DNA of 64,000 bases from Corynebacterium timonense (GCF_900105305.1 NZ_LT629765.1:248001-312000), one strand, 5' to 3'; shown: positions 52,780 to 60,719, counted from the first letter of the stretch. The notes: generated by a model from the letters alone, not told the origin. Made by a program: numbers and translations.

Positions 52780-53190
52780 TCAGGCAGCATTTTTCACCGT
52801 CACGTGGGCACCTGTCATGTGACTGTCGGGCGCGTATTCCTTCCGGGCATCCCAGTGCACAATCCGCGCATCATCCTTAAGAACCACACCCGTCAACCCA
52901 TCGCCCAGAGCTCGCATGTACTTGTCGAGATCGCCGGGTGTCGCGGGCCGGTCGAACTTCGGGCGCTTGGGGCGGTCCAGGTAGAACGTGACGGACACGA
53001 AGACGGGCGCGTCGATCGGCTCGCCCTTGTACTTGGTGCGGCAGATGAGCCGAATCGTTTCACGCCAGGTGGGGAGTTTCTTGTCCATCTCGACGAGCCG
53101 TCCGTTACCGACGTGGCGTTTCGACCCTTGTGTCGCGGGTACGCCGGGGATGAAGCAGTCCAGCAGTGGGGTGGTAGTTGGTGCTGTCAT
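52780..53190 (-). CDS. rusA: RusA-like Holliday junction resolvase
   Basis: The 136-residue protein has the RusA fold motif PGDLDKYMRALGDGL followed by VVLKDDARIV, with Asp residues for metal-dependent cleavage near 82 and 98. RusA cuts Holliday junctions and aids recombination and packaging. Neighbouring SSB, RecT and the exonuclease fit. The start overlaps the preceding stop by 4 bp. Confidence 0.9.
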   Translation of the reverse strand: MTAPTTTPLLDCFIPGVPATQGSKRHVGNGRLVEMDKKLPTWRETIRLICRTKYKGEPIDAPVFVSVTFYLDRPKRPKFDRPATPGDLDKYMRALGDGLTGVVLKDDARIVHWDARKEYAPDSHMTGAHVTVKNAA

Positions 53191-53420
53191 GGGCGGACCC
53201 GTGCGTAGAGGTAGCCGTCGTGGATTCGGCCTTCGAATCCGGTGCCGAGGAGTTCGCCGTTGTTGATGCGGTTGCGGTAGGTGCGGCGGGTGCCTGGGGT
53301 GAGGCGTTTCTGGTTGGGGAAGGGGAGCCAGGATTCGTTGGGGTCGTCGGCGGTGGTGGCGGTGGCTTGGAGTTGTTGGGCGAAGGCAGTGTATTTGGTG
53401 GTGCGGTCGGGTATTCGCAT
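53187..53420 (-). CDS. small early protein of unknown function (77 residues)
   Basis: It has a central basic turn (RLTPGTRRTYRNRIN) and a C-terminal beta pair (HDGYLYARVRP). It overlaps the RusA start by 4 bp. I recognise no domain; a small DNA-binding role is possible from composition. Confidence 0.55.
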   Translation of the reverse strand: MRIPDRTTKYTAFAQQLQATATTADDPNESWLPFPNQKRLTPGTRRTYRNRINNGELLGTGFEGRIHDGYLYARVRP

Positions 53421-53429
53421 GGTGGTCTC

Positions 53430-53531
53430 CTAGCTGGTGAGCAGGTCGATGAGGGTGATTTCCAGCTTCGCCAGCCACTGCATCGCCGCGGCGTAATGCG
53501 ATCGCTTGTACGCTGGTGGGTGGTTGTTCAT
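53430..53531 (-). CDS. 33-residue peptide of unknown function
   Basis: The sequence starts MNNHPPAYKRSHYAAAMQWL and continues as an amphipathic helix (AKLEITLIDLLTS). It has an upstream GAAAGGAAC. It sits 9 bp upstream of the 77-residue gene. Short, so support is from spacing and ribosome-binding site only. Confidence 0.45.
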   Translation of the reverse strand: MNNHPPAYKRSHYAAAMQWLAKLEITLIDLLTS

Positions 53532-53595
53532 AGGTCTAGTTCCTTTCAATGTCGTGGGGTGTGTGGCAGTGCGGCGTCGCGCCCAGTGCCAGGGG

Positions 53596-53820
53596 TTAGA
53601 GGCGGATGTTGATGTCCAAGTCCGGGGGCCAGGTGCGCCCCCCTCCAGCGGTGTACTGAATGCGCCAGCCGCCGCCGGGCAAACTGTTGATTTCGCGGAT
53701 GGTGCGATCCTCACCGTGTTCGGGTGACCACATGACCATGCCGGGGGCCGCCTTGCCAGCCGGGATGCTGGCACGGAGTTTCAGGCCGGGCTGCTGGCTG
53801 TCAGAAGGGAGGGTCGTCAT
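53596..53820 (-). CDS. small early protein of unknown function (74 residues)
   Basis: [10 protein letters not shown], then a beta-rich C-terminus ([19 protein letters not shown]). The start at 53820 lies inside the end of ssb (20-bp overlap), a common arrangement in this operon. No domain recognised. Confidence 0.5.
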   Translation of the reverse strand: MTTLPSDSQQPGLKLRASIPAGKAAPGMVMWSPEHGEDRTIREINSLPGGGWRIQYTAGGGRTWPPDLDINIRL

Positions 53821-54277
53821 CGTTGGTTCCGCCGTCGAATTCGCCGCGGCTGTCTTGGGCGATCCAGCCGCTGGCCTGAGTCTGCTGAGGTGCGCCGCTA
53901 TTGCTCTGGCCAGTTTGGGTGCGTGCGACCTGGGCAGTCGCATACTTCAGGGACGGGCCGACCTCGTCGACCTTGACCTCGAATACGGTGCGGTTCTCGC
54001 CCTCGCGGGTTTGGTAGGTGCGCTGCTTCAGGCGTCCGTTGACGATGACGCGCATGCCCTTCGAGAGGGATTCGGCGACGTTCTCGGCGGCTTGCTTCCA
54101 GATGTTGCACGTGAGGAAGAGGGCGTCGCCGTCTTCCCACTGTTTCGTGTCCCGGTTGAACGTCCTGGGGGTGGACGCGATGCGGAAGTTGCACACCGCG
54201 GCGCCGTTGGGGACAAAGCGCAGTTCCGGTTCGGCCACGAGGTTGCCGATAAGGGTGATGGGGGTGTCGTTAGCCAT
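53801..54277 (-). CDS. ssb: single-stranded DNA-binding protein
   Basis: The 158-residue SSB has an N-terminal OB fold: [20 protein letters not shown], then [24 protein letters not shown] and a C-terminal flexible tail rich in Gln/Ser/Gly. It ends in the acidic tip DDDPPF, which recruits partner proteins. It coats ssDNA in phage replication. Confidence 0.95.
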   Translation of the reverse strand: MANDTPITLIGNLVAEPELRFVPNGAAVCNFRIASTPRTFNRDTKQWEDGDALFLTCNIWKQAAENVAESLSKGMRVIVNGRLKQRTYQTREGENRTVFEVKVDEVGPSLKYATAQVARTQTGQSNSGAPQQTQASGWIAQDSRGEFDGGTNDDDPPF

Positions 54278-54840
54278 TGGTGGATCCGATCTGGTTGGTG
54301 GTTGGTGGTTGGTGGTTGTGTGGGGGTGCAGGGCGGCAGTGCCGGGCGGGTGACGGAGAAACCTGCCCGGGTGTGCCCTTGCGCCGGCGAGGGGGAAACC
54401 GGCTCACACCTCCTGGTTCCCGCACCCGGTTGTGAGCCGGCTGGTTTGGCCACCCGAGGGAGGGTGCCAATGTGCGGGATGGTGCCGACAGGCCGCGAAA
54501 AGTGGTGTCGGTGTCGGCATCCTGTTGCTCATTCCGGTGCTGCCTCCCCGCGAAGGTGGCGGGGGTTCCAACGCCCCCACGCGGCTAGCACGAGTGGGGT
54601 AAGTACATCCGGTTGAGCCTATGCCGCCGTCCGGGAGTCGAACCCGGCTGTGCCCACCCGCATGGGACGGGGCATATGCAGTTAGTCCCACCCAGCGTGC
54701 AAACGAAACGCAGTGGTCGGGTGGGGTATCTGTTTCCGCTATTGAGTTGTCAGAGATCGGGGCCACACTCTGTGGTGGGCCGTGGTGCGCTCCCCGGACT
54801 TGCACGCGGGGTGTCTGCTGGCAGCGCTAAGCAGTGGGGG
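54278..54840. other. 563-bp non-coding stretch with several stable hairpins
   Basis: No convincing gene lies here; open frames are shadows. A 10-bp perfect inverted repeat CCGGCTCACA (54399-54408)/TGTGAGCCGG (54431-54440), a T-arm-like stem-loop with perfect CCGGG/CCCGG and TTCGACT loop near 54632-54648 (minus strand), and a 45-nt tRNA-like element at the right end give it RNA-structure character. It may be a structured untranslated region or host non-coding RNAs. A packaging site is also possible. Confidence 0.5.
54783..54827 (-). ncRNA. 45-nt tRNA-like element ending in ACCA (copy 1)
   Basis: On the minus strand: 5-bp outer stem (GCGCT/AGCGC), 11-nt linker GCCAGCAGACA, inner stem CCCCG/CGGGG with loop CGTGCAAGTC, and 3' ACCA. 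It starts 13 bp after the stop of a small membrane gene. The twin at 60347-60391 has the same size and layout, which makes chance less likely. No anticodon or D-arm is present, so it is not a tRNA. Confidence 0.4.
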
Positions 54841-55032
54841 TTAGCGGATGCGGCGCGAGCCGCCGAGCACGTCAACCCAAATGTCGCGGGCAACCCACGC
54901 GGCACACCCGGCGACCAGGGGGATACCGGCGGCGGCGTCGGCGTGCCACAGCAGCCAGCAGAACGCGGCGACCGCTACGAGGGCGGTCAACGCCAGGGCG
55001 ACGGCGATGAGGGTGTAAATGGTGTCACGCAC
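54841..55032 (-). CDS. small two-span membrane protein (63 residues)
   Basis: The 63-residue product has hydrophobic segments at about 6-28 and 35-47 and a basic end (GGSRRIR). Such small membrane proteins in early phage operons may serve in host takeover. It overlaps the next gene upstream by 8 bp. Function unknown. Confidence 0.55.
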   Translation of the reverse strand: MRDTIYTLIAVALALTALVAVAAFCWLLWHADAAAGIPLVAGCAAWVARDIWVDVLGGSRRIR

Positions 55033-55285
55033 GGCGGATCACCTTCCTGCCGATGTAGTTCTCCACCCCGAACCGCTGCTCCATCCGTTCGCGCAGTCCG
55101 GAGCGGAACTCCCAATCACACTCGGGGGACTGAGCGATGAACCCATCGATGATGGTGTCGAACACGGCGTCGGCGTGGTCGTCGCCGAGGTAGGCCGACA
55201 GGGCGCCGTGGGCGTAGGCGAGGGCGTTGCGGGTGTCGTTCGAGTTGGAGGACACGATGCGGTTGTGCAGGTCTTTGTGGCTCAT
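55025..55285 (-). CDS. early protein of unknown function (86 residues)
   Basis: A helical protein, beginning MSHKDLHNRIVSSNSNDTRN, with a conserved-looking AYAHGALSAYLGDDHADAVFD core and a basic C-terminus (GRKVIRRA). No family recognised. It lies between a small membrane protein and another unknown in the early operon. Confidence 0.55.
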   Translation of the reverse strand: MSHKDLHNRIVSSNSNDTRNALAYAHGALSAYLGDDHADAVFDTIIDGFIAQSPECDWEFRSGLRERMEQRFGVENYIGRKVIRRA

Positions 55286-55296
55286 GGTGGTTTCTC

Positions 55297-55680
55297 CTAG
55301 AGGGTGATCGTGGCGATGAGGTCGAGGCTGTCGGAGAAGATGGACCAGGTCACGCCGAGGGCGGGGGTCACATCCTTGATCTGGTCGATGACCTGGCTGT
55401 CGTCGGCGTGGTCGTCGCCGAGGTCGACGCTGGTTTCGAGGGTGTAGGCGTAGTGGGTGCCGCTGGGGGTGCCGCTGGGGGTGGCGTCGGTGACGAGGTT
55501 GAGGGCGGTGAGGCCGTAGCGGGCGGCGAGGGTGGCGTCGCACTCGTTTTCGGTGTCGCCGGGGATGAGGAGGACGGTGGTGGCGATGATGAGGCCGGTG
55601 TGGGTGCCGTTGTCGTAGACACCGGCGTTGCGTTCCGCGGTGCGGATGCGGTCGCGGGTCATGGCGGGGGTGGTGGTCAT
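55297..55680 (-). CDS. early protein of unknown function (127 residues)
   Basis: MTTTPAMTRDRIRTAERNAG leads a beta-rich protein with Thr/Ser repeats (TPSGTPSGTHYAY). No domain is recognised. It is the first gene after an operator pair at 55747-55776, so it may be an early-regulated gene. Start 55680 is preferred over an upstream in-frame Met. Confidence 0.55.
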   Translation of the reverse strand: MTTTPAMTRDRIRTAERNAGVYDNGTHTGLIIATTVLLIPGDTENECDATLAARYGLTALNLVTDATPSGTPSGTHYAYTLETSVDLGDDHADDSQVIDQIKDVTPALGVTWSIFSDSLDLIATITL

Positions 55681-55746
55681 TGTGTTCTCTTTTCGGTTGG
55701 TGGTTTCCGGTGGCAGCCGGTGTGACACTCATGATGTTATCTGGGT

Positions 55747-55776
55747 TGCTGCCTGTAGGCAACATATGAGGCAACA
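55747..55776. promoter_or_regulatory. operator-like palindrome with an extra half-site
   Basis: TGCTGCC-TGTA-GGCAACA (55747-55764) is followed by another GGCAACA (55770-55776), 12 bp after the first half. It is placed between the replication gene and the small early genes, upstream of the gene starting at 55680. The same 12-bp spacing appears at 56958-56976. Confidence 0.65.
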
Positions 55777-55810
55777 TTAGTTTGCATGGGGGTAGTGAGC
55801 GGGGGTGGGG

Positions 55811-56899
55811 CTAGCTCGCGGCCTGGATGTGGGTTTCCCCGTCCGAATCGGGGCGCAAACCGTGACCGCAACGAGCAAACGCGCCAGAAGCCCGTTTAAC
55901 GAGTCCATCCGGCCCACATAGGGTACAGGCACCAATCTCACGTTTCCGGCGCTCTACGGCCCCCTCACGCGCCGATTTCAGCCTATCCTCCGCCAACCGA
56001 CGAGCAGCCCCACACGCCCCACACGCCGGCACCTCCAAACGCGGCAACCCCGCATGCTCACGACACCGCGCATCCGACGAATCCCCCACAACCCACGGAT
56101 GCCCCGACCACACATCCGCGGCGGGCGCGACAGCGCCCAAGCCGCCCCCACCCCCCGAAGAATCAAAAGGGGGCTCTACGGCCTCACGCGCACGCGCCCC
56201 GTAACTATCACTGCTTACAGTTACCCCCTGATTATCTATCTTCAGATTACTTATTATGGGGCTACCCTCTCCGCTACCCTCTCGGGAACCCTTTCTGGAA
56301 CCCTTCGGTAATGCCTTTCCCGAACCCTTTCCCGAACCCTTTCCCGAACCCTTTTCGGATGGGTTTGTGGAACCCTTTCCCGAACCCTTTTCGCTTGGGT
56401 TTCCGCTTGGGTTTCCTCCCCCTGTTTCGGTCGTCTCGGGGGCGGGGTGGGTGTCGATGTAGTGGCGGGCTTCTTCGACCTGGAGTCCCCCGAGGGGTGG
56501 GTTTTCGGCGTCGAGGCGGCGCACTTCGTGGCTGATCGCCTCGTGGAGGGTGGGGGAGGCGACGGCGAGGAGTGTTTTGAAGGCGTTGCGCGCCATGTTG
56601 GGTTGTTTTAGGACGAGGGTGTTGCGGAACCAGGAGCGGATGGCGGCTTCTTCGGTGTCGCGGTCGATGATGAGGAACCCTGCTTCTTCGAGCTCTTGGG
56701 CTGCGGTTTCGACGGTGTCGCGGGTGAGGGTGGGTGAGAGCGCGGCGAGGCGGTTGGGCCTGTAGTCGAGGACTCCTGCGGTGCTGGTGGTGGGGTGGGA
56801 CAGTGCCAGGAGGTAGAGGTGTTGGGCGTGGTGGGAGAGGGCGGTGAAGTCGGGGTTGGACCAGATGTCGACGAAGATGGGGGCGAATTGGCGGGCCAT
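55811..56899 (-). CDS. replication initiator protein with embedded origin
   Basis: This encodes 362 residues. The N-terminal domain (about 1-120) is a winged helix of the phage replisome-organiser type (FVDIWSNPDFTALSHHAQ; TLTRDTVETAAQELEEAGFL). Residues about 165-205 are a low-complexity Gly/Lys/Ser linker encoded by 12-bp DNA repeats. Residues about 213-233 come from an AT-rich segment, and the C-terminus has a Cys-rich region (CGACG, CTLCG, CGHG) like a zinc domain. Length and layout resemble lambda O. It would open the origin and recruit the helicase. Confidence 0.78.
   Translation of the reverse strand: MARQFAPIFVDIWSNPDFTALSHHAQHLYLLALSHPTTSTAGVLDYRPNRLAALSPTLTRDTVETAAQELEEAGFLIIDRDTEEAAIRSWFRNTLVLKQPNMARNAFKTLLAVASPTLHEAISHEVRRLDAENPPLGGLQVEEARHYIDTHPAPETTETGGGNPSGNPSEKGSGKGSTNPSEKGSGKGSGKGSGKALPKGSRKGSREGSGEGSPIISNLKIDNQGVTVSSDSYGARAREAVEPPFDSSGGGGGLGAVAPAADVWSGHPWVVGDSSDARCREHAGLPRLEVPACGACGAARRLAEDRLKSAREGAVERRKREIGACTLCGPDGLVKRASGAFARCGHGLRPDSDGETHIQAAS
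56201..56395. other. candidate replication origin inside initiator gene (12-bp iterons and AT-rich patch)
   Basis: Between 56287 and 56390 the octamer AACCCTTT recurs at 56287, 56323, 56335, 56347, 56371 and 56383, with a variant at 56299. The spacing is 12 bp or a multiple of it. The adjoining AT-rich stretch 56201-56262 is the least GC-rich part of this gene-dense region. Iterons beside an unwinding element within the initiator gene is the lambda-type layout. Confidence 0.6.
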
Positions 56900-56957
56900 T
56901 GTTTGTCCTCACTGGAGTTGCAGAGCGGTAATTACACGTGCGGTAGCCGCGTGTCTA

Positions 56958-56976
56958 GGCAGCACTTTAGGCAGCA
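56958..56976. promoter_or_regulatory. tandem operator half-sites upstream of the initiator gene
   Basis: Two GGCAGCA units start at 56958 and 56970, 12 bp apart, before the replication gene start (56899). They match the half-site of the palindromic operators and have the spacing seen at 55758-55776. Confidence 0.55.
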
Positions 56977-57305
56977 TCTTCGCCGCTGGGAATGGTGGTT
57001 TTGGGCACGCCTACCCATTCGTGGATGAGGGCCCCGCGGCGGCTGGGGGCGGTGGAGCGTCGGCTGTTTTCGGTGGTGGTGATGAGTCCTTCGGTTTTGC
57101 AGGTGCGGAAGAACGAGCCGATGGTGTTTGGGTGGTGTGGGGTGGGGGCGTCGGCCATGAGGCGGCGGAAGTCGTCGGCGGTGAAGGGGCGGCCACTGTT
57201 GGCGAGGTCGTTCATGGCTGCGCGGGCTGCGGTGTGCCAGTTGTGGTGGGCGGCGAGTTCGGTGTAGTAGGCGACGTCGCGGATGTCGATCTCAAGCTGC
57301 TGCAT
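56967..57305 (-). CDS. small winged-helix-like early protein (112 residues)
   Basis: The product is mostly helical (MQQLEIDIRDVAYYTELAAHHNW), with a TADDFRRLMADAPTPHHPNTIGSFFRTC region suggesting a winged helix. A wing is formed by EGLITTTENSRRSTAPSRRG. DNA binding is likely. Start 57305 follows AGGAAAGGAAC. It lies next to the replication initiator, so it may be a replication accessory protein. Confidence 0.6.
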   Translation of the reverse strand: MQQLEIDIRDVAYYTELAAHHNWHTAARAAMNDLANSGRPFTADDFRRLMADAPTPHHPNTIGSFFRTCKTEGLITTTENSRRSTAPSRRGALIHEWVGVPKTTIPSGEDAA

Positions 57306-57996
57306 GGCGGCGGTTCCTTTCCTGGTCGTAGAGGCGTTTGTGGTGTTTTTTGCAGCGTCCGCGGGTGTGGACGGGTTGGTCGCATTCGATGCAGTGGGTG
57401 ACGCCGGGGTGGGTGTCTGGGTCGTCAATGTCGTCCCATGCGGCTGGTGGTGCCCACCCGTTCTTGCGGGCGGTGGGGGTGGGTGGGCCGATGACGGGGG
57501 CGTCGTGTTGGTCTTCCCAGATTGTTGTGTTGATGCGGTTGGCGAGCTCGCGGGTGATGAGGGTGGGATTGCGTGTGCTGGTGCGGGAGACGGTCTGTTG
57601 TTTCGCCCCGATGTAGGCGGCGATTTGTTGTTGGCTCCACCCGGCGGCTTGGAGGGCGTGGAGGCGGCGGATGTAGGGCCAGGCGGGGATGCGTTCGGTG
57701 TTGCCGGTGGGGCGCGCCGGGTTGATGCGGGCGATGGATTTGGCGGTGGAGGTGCGAACTTTGGTGTTGCTGCCGCGGCGGAGGATGCGGATGGTGTGGG
57801 TGGACAATCCGGTTTCGTCGGCGATGGCGGCGAGGGTCCATCCGTTTTCGGTGAGGTGGCGGACTTTGTTGATGGTGGGGGCGGCGTCGACGTGGGGGTC
57901 GGTGAACCCGTGGTGCTTGGCGTGGATGTAGCAGTAGCGGTGGCGTGCTCCGCGGAGTGCGGTGCGGGTGCAGTTGGGTTTGATGCAGGTTGTCAC
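57292..57996 (-). CDS. protein with two helix-turn-helix segments and Cys/His clusters
   Basis: This encodes 234 residues from a GTG at 57996 (start uncertain; upstream in-frame codons exist). The N-terminus CIKPNCTRT...RYCYIHAKHH has a zinc-knuckle look. Two HTH regions follow: GWTLAAIADETGLSTHTIRIL and GWSQQQIAAYIGAKQQTVSR. The C-terminus again has CIECDQPVHTRGRCKKHHKRLY. It resembles phage regulators or HNH-associated DNA-binding proteins; function unknown. Confidence 0.65.
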   Translation of the reverse strand: MTTCIKPNCTRTALRGARHRYCYIHAKHHGFTDPHVDAAPTINKVRHLTENGWTLAAIADETGLSTHTIRILRRGSNTKVRTSTAKSIARINPARPTGNTERIPAWPYIRRLHALQAAGWSQQQIAAYIGAKQQTVSRTSTRNPTLITRELANRINTTIWEDQHDAPVIGPPTPTARKNGWAPPAAWDDIDDPDTHPGVTHCIECDQPVHTRGRCKKHHKRLYDQERNRRHAAA

Positions 57997-58150
57997 GGGG
58001 TTGGTGGCTTTCGGTTGTTCTTGCGCGCTATCTTTGACCTGCTGTTTTACTGATGTGCTGTCGTGTTTCCGCAGGTCGCTGTTCGAGTGTGCGCGGCGGG
58101 TGAAAAGGGGGGTGTGATTGCCGGATGCCCCGCCCCGGAAGGTGGTGCGA

Positions 58151-58978
58151 CTAGGCGCTGGCTTCCTCCGGCTGATCGTCGACGAGTTCGCCGTCGATGT
58201 GCTCCGGGGCGTCACCGTCGCCCTGCGGGTGTTCGCCGTAGTTGATCGCGTCCGGGGCCAGGTCTACGCGGACCGTTTCGTCGGCGGCGATAGCCGTCGC
58301 CAGCTCCGTGGACTTCGGCATCCACTTCGACAGCTGGCGCACACACGTCTTGTGGGCCATGGCCTCGAAGTTGTCGACCCACGGGCCGAACTTCTTCGAC
58401 TTGGCGTAGCGGTCGCGGTACTCCAGCATCTCCGGGTGCGACATGACGTAGAACGCGTGCCCGCCGGTGGTGAACTTCGCCACGGCGTAGTAGGCGACCG
58501 GCCGGCCCTTATCCCCGCCCATGTAGGGCTTGTGGACGAGCTTGTCCTCCAATCCGTAGTCGACGTCGAAGACGTCGTTTTCGTGCACGGTGCGGGCGAT
58601 GAGGGATTGGATTTGTCCAGAGCGGTGCGCCAGCTCGATCAGGCCCTGGTAGCCGATTACCAGCTGGGCGACGTCACCTCCGGCGCGGCGGTCGTAGAAC
58701 GGAAGCAGGTAGGCGTGGCCGAGCACGCCGGGGCGCAGGCCGAGCTGCGCGCAGGTCATGAGAGAGCCGAGGACGGACTGCGGGGTGCACTGGGCCAGCT
58801 TCGGGGTCTGGCGCAGTGCGGTGAGCGCGTCGCGGACGAGCTGGGTGGCTTCCAGGCCCTTGGGTGCCGCCATTTGGAACTGCTGCTCCATCGATTTGAT
58901 TTGGTCGGCGAGGGTTGCGGGGCGCTGCTGGGCGGGAGCGGTGTTTGCGGCCATGCGTGCTTCGAGGTCTTTAGCCAT
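58151..58978 (-). CDS. recT: RecT-family single-strand annealing protein
   Basis: The 275-residue protein has the RecT core: LVRDALTALRQTPKLAQCTPQSVLGSLMTCAQLGLRPG near residue 55, then HAYLLPFYDRR, VIGYQGLIELAHRSG and KTCVRQLSKWMP. It anneals single strands made by the exonuclease next to it. The C-terminal acidic tail (HIDGELVDDQPEEASA) is usual for the family. Confidence 0.95.
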   Translation of the reverse strand: MAKDLEARMAANTAPAQQRPATLADQIKSMEQQFQMAAPKGLEATQLVRDALTALRQTPKLAQCTPQSVLGSLMTCAQLGLRPGVLGHAYLLPFYDRRAGGDVAQLVIGYQGLIELAHRSGQIQSLIARTVHENDVFDVDYGLEDKLVHKPYMGGDKGRPVAYYAVAKFTTGGHAFYVMSHPEMLEYRDRYAKSKKFGPWVDNFEAMAHKTCVRQLSKWMPKSTELATAIAADETVRVDLAPDAINYGEHPQGDGDAPEHIDGELVDDQPEEASA

Positions 58979-59010
58979 GAGGGTTCTTCTCCTTGAGTGG
59001 TGTTGTGTAG

Positions 59011-60024
59011 TTAGGCGATCTTTTGCGGGTTGACGCTGATGGTCTGGTAGGTGGCGTACACGTCTGGGTGGTCTGCTTTGAGCCGGTCGGTGTCGAGCTT
59101 CGGCACTTGGTGGGTGTAGCTGTCGAACATGTCTGGTTTCTCGGCCTGGAGTCGTTTCTCGTCGAGCCTGCCGCGCCGTGTTTTCGCCCAGATGGTGTCG
59201 CCGGTGGCGATTTGGTCGTGGCCCGCCATGAGCTTGAGCAGGTTGTTCGATGCTTCCGTTTTGCGTTTTTTCGCTGCTTGCTCATCGGCGTGTGCGGCGT
59301 GGTATTGCTCGACCCACTTGCGGGCGTCGGCTTCTGCGACTTCGTGGGTGCCCTTGTTGCGGGTCTGGCGCCATTCGGCGACCAGCGCGTCTTTGGTGCG
59401 TTGGTGCCAGTCCACGTCGGGGGCGGTGTAGGTCTCCACGAGACGCCAGAACTTCTGCTCGGCTTCCCACATCATTTCCAGGATGTTCGGGTTCAGGGTG
59501 ATGTGGTGGATTGACAGGTGGTTGCCACCGACGAGGCCGGCGACGACGGCGTCTGTCCAGCCTGTGACTAGCCCGGTGTGATGCACCTGAATCTCGGCGT
59601 GGTCGGGGATTTGGTCGTCCCACTGGGCGCGGTTGAATGCGCTGGTGTTCTTGAACTCGAAGATGGTCTCTTGGCTTTCGACGATGCCGTCGAGGTTGGC
59701 GCGCAGCCATGGGTGCTCCGTGTTGGCCCATGCGTCGTCGGTTTTGACGATGTTCAGGTTGAGTTCGTCGGCGACGGCTTCGCGGATGACTGGTTCTAGG
59801 CGGTTGCCCCACTCGCGGAGCTCGGCGGTGGCGGGGTCGACGGGTAGGTCGAGGGGGGCGCGGCCGGTTTTTTGTTCCCAGAGGGTGTAGGGGGATTCCC
59901 AGGCGGATAGGCCCATGATGATGCTGGCGTCGGAGGAGCCGATGCCGTGGCGGCGTTGTTCGAGCCATTCGGCTCTGTTAGCTGTCACTGGGAGTGGGGT
60001 GACTGTGGTAGGGTGCTGCTGCAT
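59011..60024 (-). CDS. YqaJ-like phage exonuclease (lambda Exo family)
   Basis: The 337-residue nuclease has the family motifs EQRRHGIGSSDASIIMG near residue 24, EWGNRLEPVIREAV near 72, LRANLDGIVESQETIFEFKN (Asp and E-x-K catalytic residues, near 110) and QVHHTGLVTGWTDAVVAGLVGG. It degrades one strand of dsDNA ends, leaving a tail for RecT. Start 60024 is taken from the first family-like Met; the upstream reading is rejected. Confidence 0.92.
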   Translation of the reverse strand: MQQHPTTVTPLPVTANRAEWLEQRRHGIGSSDASIIMGLSAWESPYTLWEQKTGRAPLDLPVDPATAELREWGNRLEPVIREAVADELNLNIVKTDDAWANTEHPWLRANLDGIVESQETIFEFKNTSAFNRAQWDDQIPDHAEIQVHHTGLVTGWTDAVVAGLVGGNHLSIHHITLNPNILEMMWEAEQKFWRLVETYTAPDVDWHQRTKDALVAEWRQTRNKGTHEVAEADARKWVEQYHAAHADEQAAKKRKTEASNNLLKLMAGHDQIATGDTIWAKTRRGRLDEKRLQAEKPDMFDSYTHQVPKLDTDRLKADHPDVYATYQTISVNPQKIA

Positions 60025-60115
60025 TGTGTTTCCATCTGGTTGGTGGTGCATGTGCATGGCGATCACTTGGTGCGATCGATGGGCTGGCAGGCCCACGTGC
60101 TGGTGGTCGCCTTTC

Positions 60116-60298
60116 CTATGCGCTCATGTCGGCGAGATTGTCCATGAAGTTGTCGACCTCGGTTCGGCGGATGCGGTAGGTGCGGCCGATTTGGAGGGCT
60201 GCGAGGTTGCCGGCGCGGATGTGGTTGTAGATGTAGCGGTCGGAGAAGCCGGTGGTGTATGCGACTTCCTCGACGGTGAGGTAGTCCTTGTCTGGCAT
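60116..60298 (-). CDS. excisionase-like HTH protein, possible Xis or Cro
   Basis: The 60-residue protein is a single HTH_17 domain (YLTVEEVAYTTGFSDRYIYNHIRAGNLAALQIGRTYRIRR). It is among the first genes of the leftward early operon and near the repressor, so it may be Xis or a Cro-like regulator. Xis is favoured by family and size. Confidence 0.75.
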   Translation of the reverse strand: MPDKDYLTVEEVAYTTGFSDRYIYNHIRAGNLAALQIGRTYRIRRTEVDNFMDNLADMSA

Positions 60299-60346
60299 GG
60301 CAGTGCCTTCTTTCGTGTGGTCGGTGGTCTTCGGGCTGTGTGGCCC

Positions 60347-60391
60347 TGGTGCCCGTGGCGGGGCTTGAACCCGCCTGCCTGCCAGTCGGGC
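60347..60391 (-). ncRNA. 45-nt tRNA-like element ending in ACCA (copy 2)
   Basis: On the minus strand: 5-bp outer stem (GCCCG/CGGGC), 11-nt linker ACTGGCAGGCA, inner stem GGCGGG/CCCGCC with a tRNA T-loop TTCAAGC, one A, then ACCA. Its first base overlaps the stop codon of the upstream small gene. Size and layout equal those at 54783-54827, including the 11-nt linker with shared CAGRCA end and the CAAG in the loop. Confidence 0.45.
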
Positions 60392-60612
60392 TACTTGATT
60401 TTCAGGTAGTACCCCTGGCCGAAGTGGCGGAAGTCTGGGTTATTGCAGGCCCACACATCTACGCTGGTGGTGTCCATGCGTTTCACGGTCGCGTGGCGGT
60501 ATTTCTCGCGGGCGTGGGCGAGGGTGGCTTCCACTGCTTCCGCAAGGTTGTCGTGGGGCAGTGTTTCGGTGATCGGGGTTACGCCGTCGAAGTGGGTGCG
60601 GGTGATGGTCAT
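60391..60612 (-). CDS. first early protein, unknown function (73 residues)
   Basis: MTITRTHFDGVTPITETLPH then a helical stretch (AEAVEATLAHAREKYRH) and an aromatic end (FGQGYYLKIK). It is the first gene downstream of the leftward early promoter, the usual place for a regulator or host-takeover protein. No domain recognised. Confidence 0.6.
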   Translation of the reverse strand: MTITRTHFDGVTPITETLPHDNLAEAVEATLAHAREKYRHATVKRMDTTSVDVWACNNPDFRHFGQGYYLKIK

Positions 60613-60719
60613 GGTGTTCTCGTTTTCTGGTGTTGCCCTGCCGTGGCAGCGGCGGGGTGTGGTTGGTGGGCAGGTTCCGCCGGGTTCCTGTCGGTTCCGC
60701 TCGGTTCCTGTTGGTTCCT

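Noticed and set aside
52783..52789. Operator half-site GGCAGCA at the end of the RusA gene
   Set aside because: Single half-site inside coding sequence; likely chance.
54618..54700. Full tRNA around the perfect T-arm at 54632-54648
   Set aside because: No matching 5' acceptor strand or D/anticodon arms were found upstream, so only a T-arm-like hairpin is reported.
54404..54805. 133-residue open frame in the non-coding gap
   Set aside because: Low-complexity Pro/Ser/Arg composition, no ribosome-binding site and internal structured repeats; typical high-GC shadow.
56276..56410. Iterons interpreted only as protein low complexity
   Set aside because: Kept as an origin candidate because the period is exact at DNA level and an AT-rich patch adjoins it; both views are possible, and protein repeat alone would not need the patch.
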